DNA from: Daphnia pulex
Taxonomy: Eukaryota; Arthropoda; Branchiopoda; Diplostraca; Daphniidae
Direction: 5' to 3'
Assembly: GCF_021134715.1 (NCBI RefSeq)
Contig: NC_060022.1
Location: forward strand, 7,073,001-7,137,000
DNA: 64,000 nucleotides
Of this stretch, positions 44,780 to 54,298 are shown piece after piece (position 1 is the first letter of the stretch; every line of letters begins with the position of its first letter). The notes under the pieces were generated by a model. The model did no database searches, had not been told where the DNA came from, and was given only the letters and a program-made list of their open reading frames with translations. The position numbers and the translations under genes were made by a program.

Positions 44780-47700
44780 AAATTCCTTGATGAAGAAATG
44801 AGTTAAGGATTGAGACGGAATCACACCCAAAGAGCGATAAGGCTACGTCTGTATGAAATCTAAACGTGTAAAGAGAGGGACAGATACTCCAAAAAATTGA
44901 TTAGAATGGCAAGAACGATAAAAACGAAGAGAATGCGAATGAAAGCAGAACGAAGGAGAGGGTGAGCTCGGGAGATGCGAGTCGGGAACGAGCCTCACGT
45001 TACAGATCAATACGTCAAGACCCTAGAGACTTGCAGTGAGAAGCCAACACTGCAGACAGACAACTCCGGGAGACAGATTATTGATAAACAATACTGAGCT
45101 ATGATTAAAGGTTGCCACAGTCTATTTAAGACGGATGGACTGAATGACTGAATGTCAATGATGAAGTAGAACGAAATCGAAGTTCGTACTGACTTCCGGG
45201 ACGCACGGAAGTGTTAAAATGTCCAATGGAACTGACAACGAGCGTCTTCCTCAGGAAAGGAAAACGGTTCCAAAGAGAAGAGTTGAGAAGATATCCAAAG
45301 CCCATCGTCAGATTCTGTCCTCTTTTTTCTTCAAGAAGCAAAATTAGGATGGACATCTGCGTATTGGTTCTCAACACTAGGAGAGGTTTAAAAAAAACTG
45401 CATACGTACATGAGCAGTCGAAGTTAGAGTAATTAACTACGCATTAAAATAATAATTTTATTTCTTTTCAGTTCTTTCACTCCCCACTGTTCTAAATGTA
45501 GCGGAGACTATTAACGAGCTTGTTTCATTTTTGAACCACGATAGTGTTAAATTCACACATCCTTCTGTTCTATGTTTCTATTAAAGTTTCACGAAACAGC
45601 ATCTCTTAACGTAATAAGGCATTCCTTTCATTCCCCCTCAAATCTGTTAAGGGCTCCAACCCTTCATTCCTATAGGGACCAGATTGAACGAGCCTTCACC
45701 CCGATAAACTGATTCCGAGGCGAACAATAGGTCTTGGTGTAGGATGAATCTTTACACAACTTTCACCAGAGAGAAAGTTACAGAAACCGTAAATGGATGT
45801 TCTGAGGAACTTTGTATTGCTCAAAACAGGAAACGCCGGATGAGCCTACCCTCGTCTTCAAACGACCGCAACCGGAAATGATGATTCGTTATTTCCCCCT
45901 TTTTTTGTTATCTCCTTCCCATTCCACCTTTTCTTAATTTTCACTCGATTTGAATTAAACAATAAAGAGAAATATTTGTTAGGTTTAGAGTGGAAAAGCC
46001 GGAAAAAAGCCCTGAGGGTGAAGGGGTCAACGATTCTCGGTATCGCCTTTTCCTTCAATTGTACAGGTCAGTGAATCCTATCTTTTTTACCCTTAAGTTG
46101 CAGATATTGAAAAAAAAACAGTTTAAACAGATAAAGTTAAGTTAAGGTAAACCCAAAATACCGAAAAAATGCTTCGATACAAGATATCATCTGAAAAAGG
46201 TAAAAATAAGATATTTTCGAAATTTATTCTAGTGGGCTAAAGATAAGTTAAAATAAGATACAAGATATTTTTAAGCAGAATGAAAGAAAATGAAAATATG
46301 AATCAAAGAATTATTGGATTTGTGCGTTGTATTGCATTCGCACAGCATTTACTTTCTAGTTTTATCAAGTAAATCAATTAAAAACCCAACGTTACCCTTA
46401 ATTACTAAGCTTCAAATTGACCAAGAGTTCCGGTCTTATAACAGAACGTTTGGCTGTTAATATATCCAAAGCGCTATGCTTAACAATGTGTTTCCCTTTT
46501 GTTTTCTTCTTCAAAATAACCCCAACAACATTGTTGAGTAATGAATTGTAAAAGCGCAATTTTTTTTAACCAATAGTACTACATCATAGAGAGAGAGATC
46601 ATAAGGTTAGAGCACAAATAAAAATTAAGTTTTGGAATGAATCAATCACTAAAAGTCACATGCCATATGCTTCAAAATAGGTCATTTCAGTATAAGCAAA
46701 TTTACTCTCCAATAAAATAAAATAAATCTCCGAAAAAAGGCATGGCTGAAACTAGTCTTCTAGAGGTAGAGCTGACTGCTGAGTCAGCTGAGTCTTCATC
46801 TTCATAATTTTAATCTTTCTTTCAATACAGCAAAGTAAATTTGTTTTCTGCCGCTAGATGGGCTCGAAATTATCGTATCTTTTTTATTAGGAAAAGTTAC
46901 CAATAATTTTGATACCCTAACGATAGATATTTTCAATTTCACTGGATTTGACACAACAAACAAGATACCGAAGATGTACCAAAAGTATCTTATCTTAACA
47001 CATATTTTACGAAAGATAGGATCCACTGGTTCATGTCTGTTTCCGCTTAAGAATAATAGACGTCAAAGTACGGGAGGGAGATCCGTCATTCATGTTCGCT
47101 CTAAAGATCTTATTCCCAATCTGAAGAACAATGGCATTCTTATCAAGGATCTATTTGGAAACTTTCCCCACAACATTAAGAAGCAGATGTGATTTTGTGT
47201 TCAGTGTGTCTCCTGTATTATGGCAATTCTTATCTTCAAGTGCTGAAGATTGCTATACAGGTTTTGTATGCAACCCATCTTTAATAAACAAACTGTATAA
47301 CCCATGAACGAAAAACTGCTCCTCAACAGACTATCTAAAAAAGAAATACTTAAATTGAATAGAACACTTCACTGCAGACTAAATACGGCGTCTCAAGCTT
47401 TTGCAAAGGAAAGCCAAATCAAGAATGAAATCGACACATCTCATCTAATTAAGGTACAGAAGGAAATTTTCAAATGTTGGGTAATAGAGATAAAATGATT
47501 AAAATTGATTGTATACCTATAAAAGAGAATCCAGCAAAAATTAAACCTGAGCAAAAATTGAAGAGCCAAATAACACTTCACTCACAGTTCACACCGAAGT
47601 TTCTTGTCTAGCATATGATGCTTTCTCTCCATTATCTATTCGACGTTGCCACTTTCTTGTAAATACGCTCGGCTAACTGTTATTGAATTCCAAAATAGCT

Positions 47701-48075
47701 CGAATTATTTTTAAATAAAAACCTTTTGCTTGATGAGTTTAGGGCGGCCGAAATCTAGAACGAAAGTCTGGATTACTAAATATAATTATTGGTACCTTTG
47801 AATTAATAATTCAAATTTATTTTTTAATAAATGACCGTTTAATTTGAACAGAAACCTTGGAAAATCGATTGATAAAATGATCGCGATATTAGCTCTTAAT
47901 TTACAAGATGTGTTTGCATTCTTTTTAGAAAATAAAGAAGCTAAAGTAAAAAAAAATGTTTACTTCATTCGTTTTGTGCACTGTTGGAATAATTTCGCTT
48001 TACGGATGGAGAAGGACGTAGATTTCCTTCAGAGTTCAATCACGAACATCTTACACTAAAAGAACAAGGAATTTT
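44780..48075. other. Long stretch without a recognised gene
   Basis: AT-rich. Plus-strand frames at 46974-47192, 47304-47498 and 47844-48059 have a mild coding look (the last two lysine/glutamate-rich) and may be decayed exons of the coiled-coil pseudogene that follows, but I cannot link them. No RNA gene seen. Confidence 0.3.
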
Positions 48076-48079
48076 CACC

Positions 48080-48661
48080 TAAGGAATTTAAAAGCGCGCT
48101 TTGACAATCAGAAATCTTTCTGCGAACTCGAAAAATCCGCAAGTGTTGACGACTGCGGTTAACCTCGCTAAAGCTGAAACCAGAGAAAGTGCAGACTTTT
48201 GGATGATGCGAACGCCGAGATGGGAAATTTGAAAGCACATTTTGACAATTAAAAATCTATCCTCGACCAAGATTTATCCACTTTAGAGGATGCAGTTAAC
48301 TTTGCTAATATAGAAACAGAAGAACAGTTGGATGAAACGCAAAACGAGTTGACCAATTCAAAAGCGCAACATTTGTATTAATCAAGAAAAATCTGCGCGT
48401 GATGAAAGCAGAAAAAAATCTGGAATAGAGAGTAGTCTAACGTATAGAACGAGAATTCAACTAATTCAAAGAACATTTAAAAGCTTGGACAGAACAATCT
48501 CGCAATCGAAAGAAACTGCCATTGAATTAACCGATGAGGAAAATGAAGTGGCACAGTCTGCAGCCACTACCCAACAACGAGCTGAAGCTCTTGCCACTGA
48601 ACAAGCTGTAGCACTGACCGAAGCTCTGGAAACATTGCAACTAGCTGTAAGACATGCATAA
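48080..48661 (+). pseudogene. Decayed coiled-coil protein gene fragment
   Basis: Plus-strand pieces in changing frames repeat a heptad-like unit: LKARFDNQKSFCELEKSASV, then LKAHFDN.KSILDQDLSTLE and VNFANIETEEQLDETQNELT. 48482-48661 is an open end, LDRTISQSKETAIELTDEEN through AEALATEQAVALTEALETLQ, then stop. Alanine/glutamate-rich sequence without Pro or Gly indicates a long coiled coil. The two KA.FDN units, about 45-50 residues apart, suggest an internally repeated rod. Family unknown; many breaks. Confidence 0.4.
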
Positions 48662-49154
48662 TACTAAAATAGGACCGAAAGATAAAGAAGATTCGGTTGA
48701 AAAAAATAAATAAATAAAAAATAATTTAATCAAACATGGAATGTTAACGAGAGTACCTCCAAAGACTTATTAGATCCAATTACTGAATTACTGGAGCATT
48801 CTGAGTTTTTGGTAGAGGAAACATCTACATCTCCGAGAAAAAGCTGATAGTCTCTCCCATGATGATCATGGAGCAGCGAGCAGGCAACCACGCAAACAAT
48901 TCGAATTCAAACAAGTTATGAAACAAGCGTAACAAAAAAAAAGTCTATTAGTTATTTAGTTTAAAATGTTTTTGATCTGAATACTTCCTGTTAAATTGTT
49001 AAAGCATTAACTGTATTCATTGCATTTTAAAAGAATAAAAATTTTCTTAACCAGTAGCTAACTAGCTATTTATTTATTTCCATGTCATATTCCGGATTTC
49101 CAGCAAGAAAACTTGAAATAAATTTTGCGTGATTTCAAACGAAATGAAACTTAC

Positions 49155-49199
49155 TTTGAACGCATCGTCCTCTTTCATGGCGTCAAACCACTTATTAAC
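49155..49199 (-). CDS. Candidate 45-bp internal exon
   Basis: Flanked by CAACAG and GTAAGT on the minus strand and open in frame (VNKWFDAMKEDDAFK). It resembles a short conserved exon but is isolated; no neighbours were found. Confidence 0.2.
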
Positions 49200-50069
49200 C
49201 TGTTGGCGAAATTAGTTTTGTATGAAGAAAAATCACAACACATGCTGCATAACGGTCTTTTAAAACATTTAAATTAGAAATTAGGATATTTTTTATTTGA
49301 ACTTTTAGCATCTCATGGCTCAAATAGGCAAAAAAGACAATCTCTATCTACAAGGCCATATGACGAATCAATCTACAATTCCAGGATTGAGGATTCTGGC
49401 CTATAAATTCAAAGCATTTTCATGCGAGTTAAAAAAACATACTAAAAAAATGGAAATTTTTACCTTTAAAAAAACTAGCCTATATTTCTCACTTCGCAAG
49501 GTCATCTTAAAAAATCTGAAAACTCTTGTGAATACCGTCACATACTACTGTCAATGCCAATAGCTCCTTTCCAAGAGGATTCATCATCCAAATTAAAATG
49601 GTTGCGAGCCCGAAGGGCGAAGCTAATAATCGCATACGCAGAAAAATAAAAACCATGTCACTTTGTCTGTACGTATGTATGTATGTATGTAACGCTCCAT
49701 AGCTCGGGCGTTTTACGACACATTTCAGACTTTTTGGTTTTAAAAATTAGACAAAAAATATGCGTTGCGATCATAACAAAAATAATTCTGTTTACTTAAT
49801 TACTTTTCCCGTAATTAATGAAAAATTGCTAAAATAATTGCTTAACGACTAGTGACATCTGGCGGTTGCGACTACAACTTTTTCACTTTAGGTCAAAACG
49901 AGTAACCTGAGCCCCGTTCAAATCCGGGGAACTTTTGTCTAGCGTAAAGTCGGACTCTTGCTATTCACTTTTCTGTACCTTAATCATCTGCCCATAATAG
50001 ATTGTAACGTGGGAAATCTGCCCAGTACTTGAAGATTTCGTCATCACGGCGAGACATCTGGTGGTGATG
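49200..50069. other. Non-coding stretch with a GTAT microsatellite
   Basis: No gene supported. A short (GTAT)n run lies at 49673-49691. GCGAGCCCGAAGGGCGAAGC near 49606-49625 contains a small palindrome, and a related GCTCGCCGCGAAGGG-type word occurs inverted near 50570-50585, so 49.6-50.6 kb may be one repeat element. Confidence 0.3.
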
Positions 50070-50305
50070 CTGGTTGTTGCTTCATCAAAGATTGCGTCAT
50101 CACGGTGACGACATCTGGTGTTGGGCATGTTTGGGCATGTTCCATTTTGGGGGAGGAGCCTGTGTTGACACATTATCCGTGACAGACACAGGCTCCTCCC
50201 CCAAAAGCTTGTTCTTTTATTATATATGGATAAATCACCACCAGATGTCCATAGCATCGTCGTGATGACGCAATAATTGATGACCAAACCTTGACGCAAC
50301 AACCA
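50070..50305. repeat. Fold-back repeat with a perfect 21-bp inner hairpin
   Basis: Inner arms 50145-50165 and 50186-50206 are perfect inverses (TTTTGGGGGAGGAGCCTGTG...) with a 20-base loop. Outer arms also pair: CTGGTTGTTGC...TTGCGTCATCACG...ACATCTGGTG at 50070-50120 against its inverse at 50238-50305, with small insertions. The word CGTCATCACGG..GACATCTGGTG also occurs directly repeated just upstream (about 50038-50062). No coding. Confidence 0.7.
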
Positions 50306-51160
50306 GTTTGCATTTATGTTTTGTAGTTATTTGACTAAAAGATGGTTATTTTTAAATTCAACTATTGAACTTTATTTGTAAAAATTGGGAAATATGAGTT
50401 GAGCAAACTAAACGTAAATAACTTGCAAGGATATTGAACTCTGATAGAAAAATCCCGTTTTAAGACCAAAAATTCTGTGAAGAAAAGTGTGAATTGTGAA
50501 TAAATCCGACTTAACAATAGGCCCTGAATTTTTCATTTAAGACAGTTTTCAACTGGCTTACGACTATCCCTTCGCGGCGAGCTGATAAGCTTGCTTTTCT
50601 ATCTTTTATATAAATCACTATATTGACCTAATGATTTGAGAAAACACACCATTTAAACAACTCAAAGAAATGTTCGAATATATAATGATAAACTTTGTAA
50701 TATCACTTTTCCATCAAATTCCGTGCAAGGATTAACTTTGCAAGTGGGTTTCTAACAAAATACCAATCAGGTTTGGAACCAAATTTATATTAACAATACC
50801 TCCATTAATTCCTGAAAACAAATGCAAACAATGGAATAATTTTGTTTTTTGGTATTCAAAACCCATTGGCTTACAGAATTCTTTTTGCAGCTGAAACTAG
50901 TCTGGTCTGCTGAGCAGATATGGGCAAATTTCATATTGTAATTGTATGATCACACCAGACCTGGTGTTACTTCAGGACATGTTGAGCCCCTGGTTGAGCC
51001 TATTGTCAATCATAATTTTAAATATCACACAATATTACTGCGATCTAAAACAATCACTATCAAGTCTAATTTACCTGGATCTTTGCAAGATGTTTGGTTT
51101 CAGAATGGGAAAAAACACTCCACTGACTCATGTCATGTTGCTTGATCCATACTCCACAGG
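50306..51160. other. Non-coding stretch
   Basis: AT-rich; no gene or clear repeat supported. Confidence 0.35.
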
Positions 51161-51164
51161 TGGA

Positions 51165-51240
51165 TATAATAGGCCATGGTGCATTAGTATGGTGGGGGAA
51201 GTTCGGCTATCTCGGCTGAAGCCAGTGGTCACCTATGATC
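51165..51240 (-). repeat. Repeat family copy A (inverted relative to copies B and C)
   Basis: Contains AGTATGGTGGGGGAA, CGGCTATCTCG and GAAGCCAGT. The same blocks occur inverted at 53030-53165 and 53447-53516. Confidence 0.6.
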
Positions 51241-51284
51241 AGCGCTGCCTGGTGGACAATTTGGAGAATTGAACCAATGACATG

Positions 51285-51916
51285 TGTAACGAAGCGTTGC
51301 TCCGCACAGCTGATGATGCTGCAACCTGACGCCGCCCGGCGCCAGTAATACTGTAGCTACTGTAGAACTAGAGCTACCCATAAATCGTGTGTAAATGTGT
51401 ACGTTCCCATAGTGTTAGGCCTACCCCAGAATAGTATTGACAAGCGGTCATTCCACACGTCAACTTACTTGGGGGTACCCTTAACACAGGGCGACTATTA
51501 TTGAATAATGTGCCTTTGTCTCTTGACTCTGTCTTAACTAGTATAAAAGCCCACCCAATGCAGTTCTTCTTCAGTCAATGCCAGGCCGTTCAGTCGGTCT
51601 AGTGTTGGCTCACTCCTTCTTGAGCTCAGTCCCTCTGACTCATTTCCTTAGTCAGTTGTCACTAGTTGTGCAGGCGAGATGAGGCCTCAGGCAGTACGCT
51701 GGGAGTTATTCCCCGTCTGTACACTGGTAGCAATTGGCTATGCACTGTTCTGTCCTATATCTGACCTTATTTGTATTATTTGTTGAATGCATTTGCCCGT
51801 CTCATGCTGGAGAAGTCTCGCACTCCACATGTAGTCACGTGAAACTAATATGATTAATACAGATTATGTCCCTTTTTAAATTCATCTTATTCGGTGACGT
51901 TTCGCAATACGTTACA
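51285..51916 (+). repeat. Left LTR of the miniature element
   Basis: TGTAACG...CGTTACA. It holds TATAAAA at 51542-51548 and an arthropod initiator TCAGTC at 51571-51576, about 29 bp downstream, so transcription probably starts near 51573. Confidence 0.85.
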
Positions 51917-52022
51917 TCTGGTGGCAGCGATCATCTAACTCATCACTCCCAAGAGACTGGTAAACCTTGGCCAACCGGCAACCGTTCACCTACCACTCAA
52001 AGAACGGCCATACACAGCACGC

Positions 52023-52135
52023 ACGACCATCCCACTTCAAGCATCACGACCATCCCACTTCAAGCATCACGATCATCCCAATTCAGCATCACGATTATCA
52101 CACTTCAAGCATCACGACCATCCCTGGCAGACCAA
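52023..52135 (+). repeat. 23-bp tandem repeats inside the miniature LTR element
   Basis: About five units of ACGACCATCCCACTTCAAGC plus ATC (52023, 52046, 52069, 52091, 52114), with small changes and one 22-bp unit. Confidence 0.75.
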
Positions 52136-52369
52136 CCAACGAGGATCCGCTCAACACTGACAATTTTTCTTAGAGTAAACTGTATCAGTAATAATACAGT
52201 CGAAGTAATCAAGCGCAATCGAAAGCAAAACAAGTTCAATGACAAATTCAATCGAAACGGGAAAGAAACGATTCAAATGTTAAATGTTCCAATGTGTATC
52301 TCAATGTCAGTAATGTGCAGTTTTTGAATTTTGGGATTACGAGACGTAATCCAACGGTCCGGGGAATGA

Positions 52370-53001
52370 TGTAACGAAGCGTTGCTCCGCACAGCTGATG
52401 ATGCTGCAACCTGACGCCGCCCGGCGCCAGTAATACTGTAGCTACTGTAGAACTAGAGCTACCCATAAATCGTGTGTAAATGTGTACGTTCCCATAGTGT
52501 TAGGCCTACCCCAGAATAGTATTGACAAGCGGTCATTCCACACGTCAACTTACTTGGGGGTACCCTTAACACAGGGCGACTATTATTGAATAATGTGCCT
52601 TTGTCTCTTGACTCTGTCTTAACTAGTATAAAAGCCCACCCAATGCAGTTCTTCTTCAGTCAATGCCAGGCCGTTCAGTCGGTCTAGTGTTGGCTCACTC
52701 CTTCTTGAGCTCAGTCCCTCTGACTCATTTCCTTAGTCAGTTGTCACTAGTTGTGCAGGCGAGATGAGGCCTCAGGCAGTACGCTGGGAGTTATTCCCCG
52801 TCTGTACACTGGTAGCAATTGGCTATGCACTGTTCTGTCCTATATCTGACCTTATTTGTATTATTTGTTGAATGCATTTGCCCGTCTCATGCTGGAGAAG
52901 TCTCGCACTCCACATGTAGTCACGTGAAACTAATATGATTAATACAGATTATGTCCCTTTTTAAATTCATCTTATTCGGTGACGTTTCGCAATACGTTAC
53001 A
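52370..53001 (+). repeat. Right LTR of the miniature element
   Basis: Same as the left LTR with no difference noticed by eye, which suggests a recent insertion. TATAAAA at 52627-52633. Confidence 0.85.
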
Positions 53002-53029
53002 CATGCCAAAGAATTGAACCAAGAATAGG

Positions 53030-53165
53030 TGACCAGCCCTGCAATTGGCTTGCCTTTGTCACTAAGCCCCGCCTCTTGTCCGGAAACTGGCTTCATTCGA
53101 GATAGCCGATTCCAACAAAAGTTCCCCCACCATACTAATACACCATGAATAGGCCAATAGATGTT
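53030..53165 (+). repeat. Repeat family copy B
   Basis: GGCTTCATTCGAGATAGCCG, AAGTTCCCCCACCATACT and ACACCATGAATAGGCC; inverse of copy A across the miniature LTR element, direct repeat of copy C. Confidence 0.65.
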
Positions 53166-53446
53166 GATGTTATTCCAATGAAAAAGTAGTAGTCGAGGAA
53201 AAAGTCGTGCGCAGTTTACGCCGATGCGCACCACAGGCCACAGCGGCCGATAGCAGAACTAAGATTGTTATTACGCTTGACACCCTATGTAGAGGACGAG
53301 ACGAGACGAGAACCGTCTGCTTGTCGAACCACCTAATAAGGTGACACTAGTGGCCATTCCGGGAACCTCGACTGCTTGTTGCCATAAGGAAAAGTGCAGC
53401 CACGATTGTGGACTAAGCAATACATATTGCCCCGCGACCAGCCTGG
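53166..53446. other. Non-coding spacer between repeat copies B and C
   Basis: No gene supported; a short GACGA-type run (GACGAGACGAGACGAG) is near 53297. Confidence 0.35.
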
Positions 53447-53516
53447 CTCCGCCTCTTGTCCGGGAACTGGCTTCATTCGAGATAGCCGATTCATACCATA
53501 AGTTCCCCCACCATAC
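53447..53516 (+). repeat. Repeat family copy C, cut by the gypsy LTR
   Basis: Shares GGCTTCATTCGAGATAGCCG and AAGTTCCCCCACCATAC with copy B; the match stops at 53516, where the gypsy LTR begins (TGTAAAG). Confidence 0.65.
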
Positions 53517-54264
53517 TGTAAAGATCCATCCTCTCGGACGGAATAACTTTACAAAGAGAAGACTAAAAATAATAAAGAATAAACAACCAGAGGCGTTTTA
53601 CCCACAAGCCGATGTATTGGACTAACACTAATAACTAGTAGCACAAATAATAATTAAGAATAACATACCGTTACTGAGATGAAAAATAGAAGAAATAGGA
53701 GACAGGATAAGACACTTGTTGACACAGCACTAGAACTCAACACAGAGCTCAACACTAATAATTCTCGGTACACAAGAAGGGACCGGTAACTGTTAGACAC
53801 GATTGAAGAAGGGAACTAAGATAAATTAAGACTAGAACAGGAACACAAGACGGAAGTAAATCAAGAACTAAAGACTGGAAGAGAACTAAGACTGAACTGG
53901 AACTGAAAGAGACTGAAAGGAACTGAAGCTGGCAGATCGAGAGTTCCTTATAAACCCTCGTACAAAATGCTAAATATAAATGTTTGCAAATCGAGAACAA
54001 AGGTAAGAACATTCCAGATTGGCAGCTGCAAACAAACGTGTTTGTAGCTGCAAATCTAGCTTCATAATTCTAATTAAGCTGGTTTAAGCATAATAAAATT
54101 ATAATAATGGAAGAAGCAGTACATGAAGCGTATACAATAAAAGCTTGGCCAAAATAACTATAGCGCTTGTTTCGCACATGACTATATATGGTATGCGTGA
54201 ATAATATTCAAATAAAATAGTATAATAATTCAGCGCGCGCTATCTAAGCGGACGCTTCATTACA
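53517..54264 (-). repeat. 3' LTR of the gypsy element
   Basis: On the minus strand it runs from TGTAATGAAGCG (edge 54264) to CTTTACA (edge 53517), 748 bp. A TATAAGG box (about 53946-53954) and an initiator TCAGTT (53921-53926) lie about 27 bp apart, as in arthropod core promoters. The other LTR is outside the window, so borders rest on TG...CA ends, the polypurine tract and the break in repeat copy C. Confidence 0.75.
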
Positions 54265-54281
54265 TCACTCCCACCTCCGTT
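54265..54281 (-). promoter_or_regulatory. Polypurine tract of the gypsy element
   Basis: Minus strand reads ACGGAGGTGGGAGTGA directly before the LTR; 14 of 16 bases are purines. It would prime plus-strand DNA synthesis. Confidence 0.6.
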
Positions 54282-54298
54282 GAATTACGCCCCGTAAT

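Larger units (their letters stand above)
51285..53001 (+). mobile_element. Miniature LTR retrotransposon (TRIM-like, non-autonomous)
   Basis: Two direct repeats of 632 bp (51285-51916 and 52370-53001, offset 1085), which look identical, start TGTAACG and end CGTTACA. CATG flanks both sides (51281-51284 and 53002-53005), a 4-bp target duplication. The 453-bp interior starts 2 bases after the LTR with TGGTGGCAGCG (primer-binding-site-like, 51919) and ends in a purine-rich GGGGAATGA before the right LTR. There is no gag or pol; the 153-codon frame through the interior is driven by a tandem repeat. It would need proteins from an autonomous relative. Confidence 0.85.

Noticed and set aside
46974..48059. 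Plus-strand ORFs as a host gene
   Set aside because: Short, AT-driven, no conserved motif and no convincing splice chain; mentioned only as possible decayed exons.
51866..52327. 153-codon ORF in the miniature LTR element as a gag gene
   Set aside because: It begins in the LTR and runs through a 23-bp minisatellite; no Gag features.
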